Source: Flavilitoribacter nigricans DSM 23189 = NBRC 102662
GTDB taxonomy: Bacteria; Bacteroidota; Bacteroidia; Chitinophagales; Saprospiraceae
Reading direction: 5' to 3'
Length of the DNA stretch: 64,000 nt
Assembly: GCF_002646595.1 (NCBI RefSeq)
Contig: NZ_PDUD01000054.1
Coordinates: 1-64,000, forward strand
Shown here: positions 36,637-45,620 of the stretch, piece after piece
Position numbering within the stretch: the first letter of the stretch is position 1
Layout of the letters: each line of letters begins with the position of its first letter
The notes under the pieces: generated by a model
The model's input: the letters and a program-made list of their open reading frames with translations, nothing else
What the model was told of the DNA's origin: nothing
Databases searched by the model: none
Program-made: the position numbers and the translations under genes

Positions 36637-37803
36637 CTATGCTTTTATGGAAACAGCGATCTGGTCCAACACCGCAAAAATACGGTCAAAATCCGTTTCC
36701 GTCAAATTGGAGCCACTGGGAAGACAAAGGCCGGTGTTGAATAGATTTTCGGCAGTATGTCCACCGAAATAGAGGGCATCTTTAAACACCGGTTGCAGGT
36801 GCATGGGTTTCCACAGCGGTCGCGCCTCAATATTTTCCGCCTCAAGGGCCAGACGAACGGCTTCCCGGCTTACTCCATGATTCTGCTCTGATTCCAGCAA
36901 TATACAACTTAACCACCGATTACTGTATACTTCTTTCGGTTCTTCCTGAAATTGGACCCGAAAACCGGCATTTTCCCAGTTTTTAAAGTAGCTGCGATAC
37001 CGTTCAAAATTTGCTCGTCTTTGGGCCACCCGCTTATCCAGCACTTCCATTTGCCCCCGACCAATTCCTGCCAACACATTACTCAGACGATAATTATAAC
37101 CAATCTGGGAATGCTGATAGTGCGGAGCGGGATCACGGGCCTGTGTGGCCAGAAAACGAGCACGTTGAATGAGTTCCTCATCGTTTCCGAGTAAAGCCCC
37201 TCCCCCACTGGTGGTGATGATCTTGTTGCCATTAAAACTCAAAATGCTCAATTCGCCCAATGCTCCGCAGGCCTGATCCCGATAATAACTTCCGAGCGCC
37301 TCTGCCGCATCCTCGATCACCGGCACCTCATAGGAGCGAGCAATCTCCAGGATCTCCGTCATTTTTGCCGGCATCCCGTACAAATGGACCGGAATAATGG
37401 CTTTAGGGCGTTTTCCCTTTTTATCCAGTTCACGAAGCGCATCCTCCAATGCCTGGGGATCCATATTCCAGGTTTCCGTTTCGGAATCGATGAAGACCGG
37501 CTCGGCGCCCTGATAAGCGATAGGGTTGGCCGAAGCAGCAAAGGTCATACTCTGACAGATGACGGTATCCCCGGGGCCTACATCCGCTAAGATTAAGGCC
37601 AGATGTAATGCAGCCGTCCCGCTGGACAAAGCAGCCGCGGCTTTCGCCCCGGTATAAGTCGTCAGGTCCGCTTCAAAGCCGTTGACGTGGGGCCCGAGGG
37701 GAGCAATCCAATTGGTATCAAAGGCTTCTTTTACGTAATTTTCTTCCCGACCGGACATGTGGGGAGAGGAGAGCCAGATCTTCGGTTTACTTAAGTTTGT
37801 CAA
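36637..37803 (-). CDS. DegT/DnrJ/EryC1-family sugar aminotransferase (PglE-like)
   Basis: The 388-residue PLP enzyme has SSGTAALHLAL (60-70), the PLP-phosphate pocket, VIEDAAEALGSYY (162-174), and the Schiff-base lysine Lys194 in LSFNGNKIITTSGGG. The C-terminus has the SGSNLTE clamp. The family transaminates 4-keto or 3-keto nucleotide sugars; next to a PglF-like dehydratase and PglD-like acyltransferase, C4 amination of UDP-4-keto-6-deoxy-GlcNAc is the most likely reaction. The start codon is TTG at 37803. The 139-base upstream gap contains the 11-base direct repeat GTCAAATTAGT at both ends. Confidence 0.9.
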   Translation of the reverse strand: MTNLSKPKIWLSSPHMSGREENYVKEAFDTNWIAPLGPHVNGFEADLTTYTGAKAAAALSSGTAALHLALILADVGPGDTVICQSMTFAASANPIAYQGAEPVFIDSETETWNMDPQALEDALRELDKKGKRPKAIIPVHLYGMPAKMTEILEIARSYEVPVIEDAAEALGSYYRDQACGALGELSILSFNGNKIITTSGGGALLGNDEELIQRARFLATQARDPAPHYQHSQIGYNYRLSNVLAGIGRGQMEVLDKRVAQRRANFERYRSYFKNWENAGFRVQFQEEPKEVYSNRWLSCILLESEQNHGVSREAVRLALEAENIEARPLWKPMHLQPVFKDALYFGGHTAENLFNTGLCLPSGSNLTETDFDRIFAVLDQIAVSIKA

Positions 37804-37942
37804 ATTAGTTGCCTAAATTTATTTTTATTAGTTTGGCAGTTAATAATCAATAAGGAGTTATGGATCAGATAAAGGCTCCTTTCAACGGGATCCTTGTTAA
37901 TTATTTTTATCTCCAAAACTTTAATTTATACACTAAGTCAAA

Positions 37943-38689
37943 TTAGTGTTTACTACCTTTCTGATACCTTCGCCATTCTACCTTTCCCCAAAACATTCCC
38001 ACGTATTCATGAACCGCTTTATTCATCATATCCAGGTTTTGACTAGAAGGTAAAATTTTTAACCTTTTGGGTAGATCATCCTCTTTAATCAAGTAATTTG
38101 TTGGTGCGGGAACAGGAGAAAGTCCGGCCCTACGAAAATGCATCATGGCCCGTGGTAAGTGAATGGCGCTGGTCACCAGGATCAATTTCGGTTTATTGCC
38201 GTAGCGATCACGGTACTCGATGGCCTCGAACATGGTATTCCAGGGTTGAGTCAGGACGGCAGTATCCTGGGTGGCGACACCAAGCAGTAAAGCTGCTTTT
38301 GCCATTACTTTCGCATGAGACCGCTCAATACCTTCCCTCGAAAAACCAGAAAGGATTAATTTGCTATTCGGTAATTGACGATTTAATCGAATTCCTTCAA
38401 CCAATCTTTTCAAAGCCGATTCGGAAAGCTGGTCCGTAGCGGGTAGCCTTTGGTCAGCAGTATGCCCACCTCCCAGTACTAAAATATGTACAGTGGAAGC
38501 CGTATCCATACGTTCAACATGAAGCGGTTCGTACTGCCACTCCAGGGATTTAACCAGCACTTTAGGCAGGAATGGAGTAGAAACCAATGCGAGCCAGATC
38601 AATGCTGCGGTCAGCAAATAATTAAATACCCGCCGCTTTTTTCGAAAAAAGAACAGGCTACTGAACAGTAGTAGCCAGAAGAAACCCAT
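37943..38689 (-). CDS. YdcF/ElyC-like DUF218 membrane protein
   Basis: The 248-residue protein has two N-terminal hydrophobic segments (about 3-14 and 22-42), then a DUF218 domain: VHILVLGGGHTADQRLPATDQLSESALKRL, SKLILSGFSREG, NTMFEAIEY and LILVTSAIHLPRAMMHFRRAGL. ElyC and YdcF affect envelope polysaccharide metabolism by an unknown mechanism. The ATG at 38689 may truncate the first helix, since the frame is open upstream back to a TAG and reads IAYFILEP. A CTG or ATT start 8-12 codons earlier would restore it. It lies between the aminotransferase and PglD-like genes. Confidence 0.8.
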   Translation of the reverse strand: MGFFWLLLFSSLFFFRKKRRVFNYLLTAALIWLALVSTPFLPKVLVKSLEWQYEPLHVERMDTASTVHILVLGGGHTADQRLPATDQLSESALKRLVEGIRLNRQLPNSKLILSGFSREGIERSHAKVMAKAALLLGVATQDTAVLTQPWNTMFEAIEYRDRYGNKPKLILVTSAIHLPRAMMHFRRAGLSPVPAPTNYLIKEDDLPKRLKILPSSQNLDMMNKAVHEYVGMFWGKVEWRRYQKGSKH

Positions 38690-38725
38690 GGGCTCCAGGA
38701 TAAAATAGGCAATCGGTCGCAGCTA

Positions 38726-39376
38726 TTATTGTTTTTTGATTACGATCTTTTCCTTAAAGCGGAAAAACACCGTTTCATCGTCACCAATATTTTTGTATAC
38801 GATCATACCCGCTCCAATGACATTATTGTTACCGATCTTTGCCCCCGGTATGGTCGAGCTGTTGGTGCCGAACATATTATTATCTCCAATCTGGGTATTT
38901 CCGGACAGGGCGACCTTGGGACTAATAAAGTTGTAGTCTCCCATTCGGGTGTCGTGCCCAACTGTACAACGGGAATTCAGAATATTGAAGTTGCCAATCT
39001 CTACTTTCGGCCCCACGGAGGCATTGTGGGAGATCACAACTCCTTCTCCAATCGTTGCGGAGGGAGAGATTAAAGCCGTCGGATGGATCAAGCCCGTAAA
39101 TCTGGCTCCCTTTGTCAGGAAGTCTTCAATGATGGCCTTTCGGTATTTTAGGTTGGCGATCCCCATCATATAATGGCAGTCGTTTCGAATGCAGTGATCT
39201 TTTATACTTCCTAAAAATGGTTCTGCATAGCCATAATGCTCGTGAGGCTGAGGATCATCATCCAGAAAACCGAGCACCTCGAACTTTTCAGACCTATCCT
39301 GATCATTATAATGACGGATATAATCTCTAATCTCCGCCGCGTGCCCGCCGGCACCGATGATGATTACCTTTTTCAT
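38726..39376 (-). CDS. PglD-like sugar N-acyltransferase (left-handed beta helix)
   Basis: The 216-residue protein begins KKVIIIGAGGHAAEIRDYI, the Rossmann-like N-terminal domain of NeuD/PglD enzymes, followed by hexapeptide repeats (ISPSATIGEGVVISHNASVGPKVEIG...) forming the beta helix. A His in VGHDTRMGD is the probable catalytic base. PglD acetylates the C4 amine of UDP-bacillosamine precursors using acetyl-CoA. The adjacent KAS III, SDR and ACP raise the possibility that this enzyme uses an acyl-ACP donor instead, which is inference. Confidence 0.85.
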   Translation of the reverse strand: MKKVIIIGAGGHAAEIRDYIRHYNDQDRSEKFEVLGFLDDDPQPHEHYGYAEPFLGSIKDHCIRNDCHYMMGIANLKYRKAIIEDFLTKGARFTGLIHPTALISPSATIGEGVVISHNASVGPKVEIGNFNILNSRCTVGHDTRMGDYNFISPKVALSGNTQIGDNNMFGTNSSTIPGAKIGNNNVIGAGMIVYKNIGDDETVFFRFKEKIVIKKQ

Positions 39377-39518
39377 ACTAATTGGACTAAAATGGATTTA
39401 TGATTAGTAAAATAGAATAGGGCGTAGTGCGGGAAGTATAAAGTACTGACCGAAGCGGTTTTTGACCCAAAGGGCAAGAAAACTGGTCTGCGACCGTAGA
39501 GGGAGGTCCATTGCTCCT

Positions 39519-40289
39519 TCACTGTGCCGTATACCCGCCATCCACGACCAGGTTCGTTCCCGTAACCCAGCGGGCCGCATCAGAAAGCAGAAAGATACAG
39601 GCATTAGCTATATCCTCCACGTTACCCAATCCAAGTGGATGTAGTGCCTGGATCCTTTGCCGGGCTTGTTCATTTTGGGTGTATACGGCCTGATTGGACA
39701 TAGGCGTTTCTACTACCCCCGGAGAGATACAGTTGACCCGTACCTTTTTACGCGCAAGTTCCAATGCTAAGGATTTTGAACCGGCGATCAGTGCTCCTTT
39801 GGTCAGACTGTATATCGATTTCCCCGTCTCTCCGACCATTCCCATGACTGAACTCAGAAAGATTATACTCGCGCCTTCCGTGGATAGAAATACCGGTTTG
39901 GTCACCAGCCGGGTAAGCTCAATGGCTGCCGTGACATTCGTTTGAAAATAATGATCCAGTTTTTCCGGCTTCACCATTCGCAGCGGTAAGGTTGTAGATA
40001 TACCGGCGCTGTGGATCACTCCATCGAGCTTGCCTACTACCTGTACGGCTTCTTTAATTTTACCGCCCACCTCATCGTAATCCGTCAAATCAACCGCTAT
40101 AATTATAAACTTCCTATCTCCCGCCAGTTGATTAGCGGTCTCCTCAAGTGCCTCCGGTCTCCGGCCAAGTAAAATCACATGAGCTCCCATCCGGCTACAA
40201 TTGATCGCACACTGACGCCCAATACCGGAAGAGGCCCCGGTGATAAGAATAGTTTTGTTGGTTAGATGGAAAGGCGTTGTCAAAAGCAT
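39519..40289 (-). CDS. Short-chain dehydrogenase/reductase (FabG-like)
   Basis: The 256-residue SDR has the cofactor motif LITGASSGIGRQ (about 15-26), HSAGIS (about 111-116), the catalytic Ser in FLSSVMG and YxxxK in YSLTKGAL, and the C-terminal VVDGGYTAQ. All catalytic residues are present. It begins directly next to the KAS III stop with no gap, so it probably reduces the 3-ketoacyl-ACP made by that enzyme. A sugar reductase is the alternative. The KASIII-SDR pairing with a dedicated ACP strongly suggests a small acyl-chain pathway. Confidence 0.85.
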   Translation of the reverse strand: MLLTTPFHLTNKTILITGASSGIGRQCAINCSRMGAHVILLGRRPEALEETANQLAGDRKFIIIAVDLTDYDEVGGKIKEAVQVVGKLDGVIHSAGISTTLPLRMVKPEKLDHYFQTNVTAAIELTRLVTKPVFLSTEGASIIFLSSVMGMVGETGKSIYSLTKGALIAGSKSLALELARKKVRVNCISPGVVETPMSNQAVYTQNEQARQRIQALHPLGLGNVEDIANACIFLLSDAARWVTGTNLVVDGGYTAQ

Positions 40290-41348
40290 TTAGATCTCTA
40301 CCAGATCGGGAATATGACAGTTGTCAAGGTTTAGTACCGCCGATGCCCACGACATACCGACCCCAAAACCGGACAATAATAGTTTTTTCCTAGTTACCAA
40401 CTGGTCTTGCAGTTCCGAAACCATCGTAATGGGAATCGAAACGGAGGAAGTATTTCCAAATTTATCCAGAGAGATCGGCACTTTTTCCGAATCCAGTTTG
40501 AGTTTTTTCAACAGGTAATTATTCATATACATATTGGCCTGGTGAAATAACCAGTAGTCTATATCTGCTGGATCTGAACCCGAGGCTTCCAAAATAGATC
40601 TGATATTTTTTGGAATCTCCCGGAGCACAAAATTGAATACATCCGCTCCATTCATATAACCGTGCTCATCGGTACGGATATTTCCGTGTTCATCTACTAC
40701 TTTTTCCCGCAGGGTTTCCGGCGAACTTGGATTTCGGTATCCGCCGGCGTCCATTTTGATCAGATTTTCGCGGGCTCCATCGGAATGCAAAGAAAAAAAA
40801 CTCTCCCCGAAGCGATCGTCCCGTTCGATTAAAGCGGCTACTCCCCCATCTCCAAATAAAAAGGCCGTTTTTCGATCTTTTGCCGAATAGACCCGGGAAC
40901 GCGTTTCACCGTCTAACAGTAAAACCTTCTTAAATCCGGGGTTCTGCATGAAAGCATAAGCGGTCGACAAACCATAGATAAAAGCCGAACAGCCCAGATT
41001 TATATCAAACGCAGCGGTGCTTTTGGGCAATCCTAATCGATGCTGCAAAACGACGGAAGTAGCCGGCATGCGATAATCCGGCGTCTGAGAAACAAAGATC
41101 AACAGGTCGATCTCCGAACGATCTACTTCTTTTTCGGTCAGCAACTTTTCTGCTGCCGCAAAACAAAAATCGGAGGCGCAATGCTGGGCCTCCGCGAACC
41201 GACGCTCTTTTATGCCGGTTTTATCTACTATTTCTTTGACGTCTGCCGCCGGAAAATGTTCGGTGTATTCATAATTGTTGATAGTATTCCTGGGGACCGC
41301 CGCGGCTAATCCAGAAATGCCGATGCGGGAAAAATTCATTGTGGCCAT
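40290..41348 (-). CDS. 3-oxoacyl-ACP synthase III (FabH-like)
   Basis: The 352-residue ketosynthase has its nucleophile Cys120 (INLGCSAFIYGLS), His269 (WLFHQANMYMNN) and Asn299 (DKFGNTSSVSIP), the complete C-H-N triad. It condenses a short acyl-CoA starter with malonyl-ACP. Its location between an ACP and an SDR, within a bacillosamine-type sugar module, indicates a special-purpose acyl chain rather than bulk fatty acid synthesis. It is separated from the ACP by 58 bases and abuts the SDR. Confidence 0.9.
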   Translation of the reverse strand: MATMNFSRIGISGLAAAVPRNTINNYEYTEHFPAADVKEIVDKTGIKERRFAEAQHCASDFCFAAAEKLLTEKEVDRSEIDLLIFVSQTPDYRMPATSVVLQHRLGLPKSTAAFDINLGCSAFIYGLSTAYAFMQNPGFKKVLLLDGETRSRVYSAKDRKTAFLFGDGGVAALIERDDRFGESFFSLHSDGARENLIKMDAGGYRNPSSPETLREKVVDEHGNIRTDEHGYMNGADVFNFVLREIPKNIRSILEASGSDPADIDYWLFHQANMYMNNYLLKKLKLDSEKVPISLDKFGNTSSVSIPITMVSELQDQLVTRKKLLLSGFGVGMSWASAVLNLDNCHIPDLVEI

Positions 41349-41406
41349 GTGGTTGAGAATTTGCGGATGGGCTGATAACGGGGCTATTTAGGATCGGGAA
41401 TTGAAT

Positions 41407-41628
41407 TTATGCCGCCTGCTCTACGGCAGCGATCAGGTCTCCCACTGTTTTTAATTGTTCGAACTTAGCATCCTCAATCTGAATACCATATTCATCATCA
41501 AGCATTGCAATGAGCGAAAGTCGGGCGAGCGAATCCCATTCGTCGTAGTCGCGGAAATTATCGGTAAGTTGAACTCCACCCTCAATCTCAAGGGCTTCTT
41601 TGAAAGCGTCTATAAACTGCTGTTGCAT
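41407..41628 (-). CDS. Acyl carrier protein
   Basis: From the ATG at 41628 the protein is 73 residues, normal for an ACP; the frame is open further upstream but that stretch overlaps the sugar transferase and lacks similarity. The phosphopantetheine attachment Ser33 lies in EWDSLARLSLIAMLDDEYG, the usual DSL box, with acidic helix II following. It begins 4 bases after the sugar transferase stop and is followed by KAS III and SDR, so it is probably their dedicated carrier. Confidence 0.9.
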   Translation of the reverse strand: MQQQFIDAFKEALEIEGGVQLTDNFRDYDEWDSLARLSLIAMLDDEYGIQIEDAKFEQLKTVGDLIAAVEQAA

Positions 41629-41632
41629 GTAA

Positions 41633-42289
41633 TCAGTTTTTATAAGTTTCCGGATCAGATGATACTCTGGAATAATTACTTCCTTTAAACTCTTCCATGG
41701 TTGCACTTGTTTGCGAACTGATGCCTTCCCGTTTAAATACTTTGATCACAGTTAGCCAAAGTATCTTCATATCAAGTGCTAAACTAAAGTGATCCACGTA
41801 ATAGACATCGTACTCGAAGCGCTTTTCCCAGGAAATGGCATTTCGACCGTTGACCTGGGCCCAGCCGGTGATACCGGGACGGACATCGTGGCGACGAGCC
41901 TGCTCGGGTGTATATCGATCCAGGTATCGAACCAGTAAAGGTCGGGGGCCGATGAGGCTCATATCTCCTTTAAGAACGTTGAAAAGTTGGGGAATCTCAT
42001 CTAGTGAAACCATACGGATAAATCGGCCTATTTTGGTAAGGCGCTGAGCATCAGGGAGGAGATTCCCGTGTTGATCTTGTTTGTCATTCATTGATCGAAA
42101 CTTAAATAAATGAAAAATCTCTCCATTTTTTCCGGGACGAAGCTGAATGAAAAACGGTTTCCCCTTATTGACAAAAAAGAGGCAGATTGATAGAACAAAA
42201 AAAATAGGACTCAGAATTGCAAGTGCAATTATTGAAATCAATAAATCTATAATTCGCTTGCAAAAAATCCTGTACACTGGTAAATTCAA
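41633..42289 (-). CDS. Undecaprenyl-phosphate sugar phosphotransferase (PglC-like)
   Basis: The 218-residue protein has one N-terminal reentrant/membrane helix (about 12-38), then KFRSMND, SLDEIPQLFNVLKGDMSLIGPRP and RPGITGWAQVNGRN, the complete short bacterial sugar transferase domain. It starts glycan synthesis by transferring a sugar-1-phosphate onto undecaprenyl phosphate; with the bacillosamine-type genes nearby, diNAcBac-like phosphate is the probable donor. The start is TTG. Base composition changes abruptly inside the gene: the codons for the first 75 residues or so are AT-rich and the rest GC-rich, suggesting a recombination junction near 42060. Confidence 0.95.
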   Translation of the reverse strand: MNLPVYRIFCKRIIDLLISIIALAILSPIFFVLSICLFFVNKGKPFFIQLRPGKNGEIFHLFKFRSMNDKQDQHGNLLPDAQRLTKIGRFIRMVSLDEIPQLFNVLKGDMSLIGPRPLLVRYLDRYTPEQARRHDVRPGITGWAQVNGRNAISWEKRFEYDVYYVDHFSLALDMKILWLTVIKVFKREGISSQTSATMEEFKGSNYSRVSSDPETYKN

Positions 42290-42290
42290 G

Positions 42291-43457
42291 TTATAAGGTG
42301 ACTTGATCTTCGTTATTAGTAGTAAAAGAGGCCGGAAAAGCCATATATTTTGAATAAATTTCAGATAAGTCTTTCAAGGTATTCTCTAATAAGAATTTTT
42401 CAGCTTTCTTTCTTGCTGTTTCTCCCATAGCTATTCTCATTAGGGAATTCTCCCAAAGTTCAAATACATGGCCAATAAAAGCTGCTTCATCATTTTGAGG
42501 AAAAAGAAATCCATTTTCATTATGCGTGATAATTTCACGATGTCCTCTATCTTCAGTAGCTACTAAAGGCAATCCTATTAACGCCTCTTCGATCAAATTT
42601 AATCCCAATCCTTCTTGTCTACTAGCAGAGATACCGACATCCGCCATACCGATGACGTTCTGAATATCCTTCCTGAAGCCTAAAAATAAAATCTTCTTTT
42701 CGAGCTCCAATTTTTCAACCAAAGCCTCCATTCGACTTTTTAAAGCTCCTCTACCAGCAAATAAAATTTTTAAATTAGGTATTCTTTTCTGCAATTTCGC
42801 AGCAGCGTTGATTATAAACTCATGATTTTTACGTTCAATAAATTCTGCTACATAAATCAAAACGAAATCATCTTTAGTAAGATGATTTTGGATTCTTAGG
42901 TATTGTTTTTTTTCCGGATCTGTCACTACAAATCTCTTTCTATCAACCCCTATGCCATAGATACGATAAGTTTCTTTATTCCGAAATGCTTTCTCCTTAA
43001 CTAGTTTATAGTCTTCACTGTTGATAGTAATGATTGCATCCGTTTTTCCCGACAACATGTATTCTACAGGATAATAGAATAGCCAATTTATTACAGGAGC
43101 TCCTTTAAAAAAGTGAAAGCCGTGGGATGTGTATAATACTTTTGTTCCTTTCTTCCTTACATTCGATGCAGCTAAACGCGTAATTACACTGGCCATTGGA
43201 GTATGACAATGAATGATTTCATATTGCCCATTTTCTATAATTTCCTTCAAAGCGAAATATGCCCTAAAATGGCCCAAAGAGAAAGGTGTTCGAACAAAAG
43301 GAACATTAAATTTCTGATCACAGAACGGAATTACTTCATCTCCTTTCCCTGCTACATGAACGTCGTATCCTTCTTTCTTAAACCATTCCAAATACGGTAA
43401 ATGGAAAGCAAGGATATGTTTATTGATCGATGCAACAAATAGAATCTTTTTACTCAA
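42291..43457 (-). CDS. GT4-family glycosyltransferase
   Basis: The 388-residue GT-B enzyme shows KILFVASINKHILAFHLPYLEWF, IIHCHTPMASVITRLAA, YTSHGFHFFKGAP and the donor site EEALIGLPLVATEDRGHREII. The HGFHFFKG motif is common in EpsD/CapJ-like transferases that act early on lipid-linked intermediates. Its start is a TTG overlapping the previous stop by four bases (TTGA), and the sugar transferase TTG lies one base after its own stop. It is the first fully AT-rich gene upstream of the composition break. Confidence 0.88.
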   Translation of the reverse strand: MSKKILFVASINKHILAFHLPYLEWFKKEGYDVHVAGKGDEVIPFCDQKFNVPFVRTPFSLGHFRAYFALKEIIENGQYEIIHCHTPMASVITRLAASNVRKKGTKVLYTSHGFHFFKGAPVINWLFYYPVEYMLSGKTDAIITINSEDYKLVKEKAFRNKETYRIYGIGVDRKRFVVTDPEKKQYLRIQNHLTKDDFVLIYVAEFIERKNHEFIINAAAKLQKRIPNLKILFAGRGALKSRMEALVEKLELEKKILFLGFRKDIQNVIGMADVGISASRQEGLGLNLIEEALIGLPLVATEDRGHREIITHNENGFLFPQNDEAAFIGHVFELWENSLMRIAMGETARKKAEKFLLENTLKDLSEIYSKYMAFPASFTTNNEDQVTL

Positions 43458-44638
43458 ATTGCAGATTTTTTTGCTAGCCTTTTGTAAAACCTGTCTCGTT
43501 TGGGAGTCAAAAAATTTTCATGATAGCGTAGTGACTTTTCATAATTTATTTTTGAATGTTTTTCTATCATATCTCTGCTATCTATGAATTGCTTTATTTT
43601 TTGGGCTAACCCATGAATATCATTCACCTCTACAAGACAATCCTTTTCTAGTAATTCCTGTATACCACAAAGTCGAGTTCCAATACAAGGAAGCTGCCTT
43701 GCCATAGCTTCCACCATAGCTCGAGGAAGCCCTTCCATTCGAGATGGCATTACAAATAGATCCGCAGCATCTAACTTATCTCTCACAGGTTTCCCCGCTG
43801 GCAATTTGCCATGAAATGTGACACAATTGCTAATATTCAATTGTTCACACAAATCTATCATTTCTTGTTTATAGATCCCGTCTCCAACCCATTCCAATTG
43901 TACGCTGTATCCCTCTTTAATGAGAAGACTAATAGCTTTAACTACTACATCAGGCGCTTTCATCATTTGATCTAACGATCCAACACATATTACGATGAAA
44001 GGAGTAGAATTTGTTTTGGGCTCTCTTTTTTCAACGAATGCATCATCAGTCATAACCACATCAGATACTCCAATATTAAAGTGGTCATTCGGGTATCGAC
44101 GCTGTAATTCTACTTCAGTCACATATAATGCCATAGGACTTTCTCTAGCTATTTTTTTCAATGACCTTACAGAAAAAAAACGAATTATGGGAGCAAGAGG
44201 ATGTGTAGTTCCTCCATTCGATAATGTATCATAAGGGTCCCCGACTACTTCAATTGCATATTGTGCATTTAAACTCTTCAATCTTTGAATGCCAGTGGCC
44301 CCTATTCTTCCGGGAACACGACATAATACTGCGGTATTATCGGTCAAATGCTTTTCAAGGCCAAGGTCTATACTTTTCTTTAAAGCAAAATACTTTTTTA
44401 GAAAGGAATTAAACCCTTTATAATATGGCAATTCATAAACTTTGATTTTATCATTTGGCAACTTATTTTTGGGTAAAACTTCCTCTCTTACTCCTGATCT
44501 AGTTCTAGCAAAAATTACAATTGACTCAAAATGGTTAAGATATCTTTTAAGCAAAGAATAATCAAAACTACTTTCACTTGAGTAAAAATCTTCTCCAACT
44601 CTAACTATTCTAACCTCTGTAAAAAAAATTAATTCCAT
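43454..44638 (-). CDS. GT4-family glycosyltransferase
   Basis: From the ATG at 44638 the protein is 394 residues (MELIFFTEVRIVRVGEDFYSS). A longer frame to a TTG at 44686 would overlap the FkbM gene by 37 bases and is not favoured. It has VICVGSLDQMMKAPDVVVKAI and the donor site EAMARQLPCIGTRLCGIQELL, typical of GT4 enzymes. The sugar is unknown. It is translationally coupled to the next gene through a TTGA overlap. Confidence 0.85.
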   Translation of the reverse strand: MELIFFTEVRIVRVGEDFYSSESSFDYSLLKRYLNHFESIVIFARTRSGVREEVLPKNKLPNDKIKVYELPYYKGFNSFLKKYFALKKSIDLGLEKHLTDNTAVLCRVPGRIGATGIQRLKSLNAQYAIEVVGDPYDTLSNGGTTHPLAPIIRFFSVRSLKKIARESPMALYVTEVELQRRYPNDHFNIGVSDVVMTDDAFVEKREPKTNSTPFIVICVGSLDQMMKAPDVVVKAISLLIKEGYSVQLEWVGDGIYKQEMIDLCEQLNISNCVTFHGKLPAGKPVRDKLDAADLFVMPSRMEGLPRAMVEAMARQLPCIGTRLCGIQELLEKDCLVEVNDIHGLAQKIKQFIDSRDMIEKHSKINYEKSLRYHENFLTPKRDRFYKRLAKKSAI

Positions 44639-44649
44639 AAATTTTCCAC

Positions 44650-45465
44650 CTAATTTAAATATGGCTTTCTCAGCCAAACCACACAATATTTTTCGTGATA
44701 TTCACTAAATCCAAATTCATTCAAGAACGCAACCAGGCTATTTTTAGCCTGAATGCTCTCATGATACTCCATTCTAATTTCATCCACTAGACCCAAAGTT
44801 TGTGGGTTTGTATTATATAAAATATCATACTCAGCACCTTCACAATCCATTTTACATAACTGCAAACGAGAAATAAAATGTTTTTGTAGTATGCTTTCTA
44901 AAGATATCGTAAAGACTTCATTGAATTCTTGAGTAGCATTTTTGACCACCGAATTAGGACTGCCCTCGAATATTCGATTGTACGGAGAAGATAATTTGGG
45001 GATTAAAACCTTTTTGCCAGATTCACCTCCTACTGCAAGATTATAGGGGATTATCACATCTGGAAGGTTATTTTCTTCAATGTTTTTACACAGCATCTGA
45101 TAGGCTTCCATATTGGGCTCGAAAGCAAAAACTTTTGAAGCTCCATTTAATATAGCATAAATTGAAAAGACTCCAATATTAGCACCGATATCAACAACAG
45201 ATGCTTGTGGCTTAATAGGCCCGTATTCTTTTCGAGCAAAAATAACAACCACAGTAAGTATATCATGAGGATTTGGTGATAGGAATATCTTTATCCCATT
45301 CTTAAATTCGACAAAATTACCTCTTGGTGGAGACATATTAATGTAAGACAAAAATATTTCCAATGGATTTTTAAATTTCAAGAATATATTAAAAAAGATG
45401 TAGCTTAGATCAAAAATTTTCTTTGGTATTCTAGAAATCAAAACTTCCCTCCTGAATATATTCAT
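44650..45465 (-). CDS. FkbM-family methyltransferase
   Basis: The 271-residue protein has the SAM motif VVDIGANIGVFSIYA at 90-104 and AFEPNMEAYQML, then CKMDCEGAEYDIL, the Asp-Cys-Glu-Gly-Ala-Glu-Tyr signature of FkbM methyltransferases. These O-methylate sugars or polyketides. The N-terminal 60 residues contain a hydrophobic stretch (about 21-42) that may be amphipathic. It lies 155 bases downstream of a GT4 gene and 11 bases upstream of another. O-methylation of a repeat-unit sugar is the likely role. Confidence 0.85.
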   Translation of the reverse strand: MNIFRREVLISRIPKKIFDLSYIFFNIFLKFKNPLEIFLSYINMSPPRGNFVEFKNGIKIFLSPNPHDILTVVVIFARKEYGPIKPQASVVDIGANIGVFSIYAILNGASKVFAFEPNMEAYQMLCKNIEENNLPDVIIPYNLAVGGESGKKVLIPKLSSPYNRIFEGSPNSVVKNATQEFNEVFTISLESILQKHFISRLQLCKMDCEGAEYDILYNTNPQTLGLVDEIRMEYHESIQAKNSLVAFLNEFGFSEYHEKYCVVWLRKPYLN

Positions 45466-45620
45466 AATTGCAAATATTTACATTAGAAAAATTTAAAATT
45501 TAAAACCACAATAAACATTAGTTTTGAAATTAAGGGCCTAAAACAATTTATCGAAACTTCAATAAATAGGTCTCTGAAATACTTGGTATGAGTGTCTATT
45601 TAAACTCATCAGCATACTTA

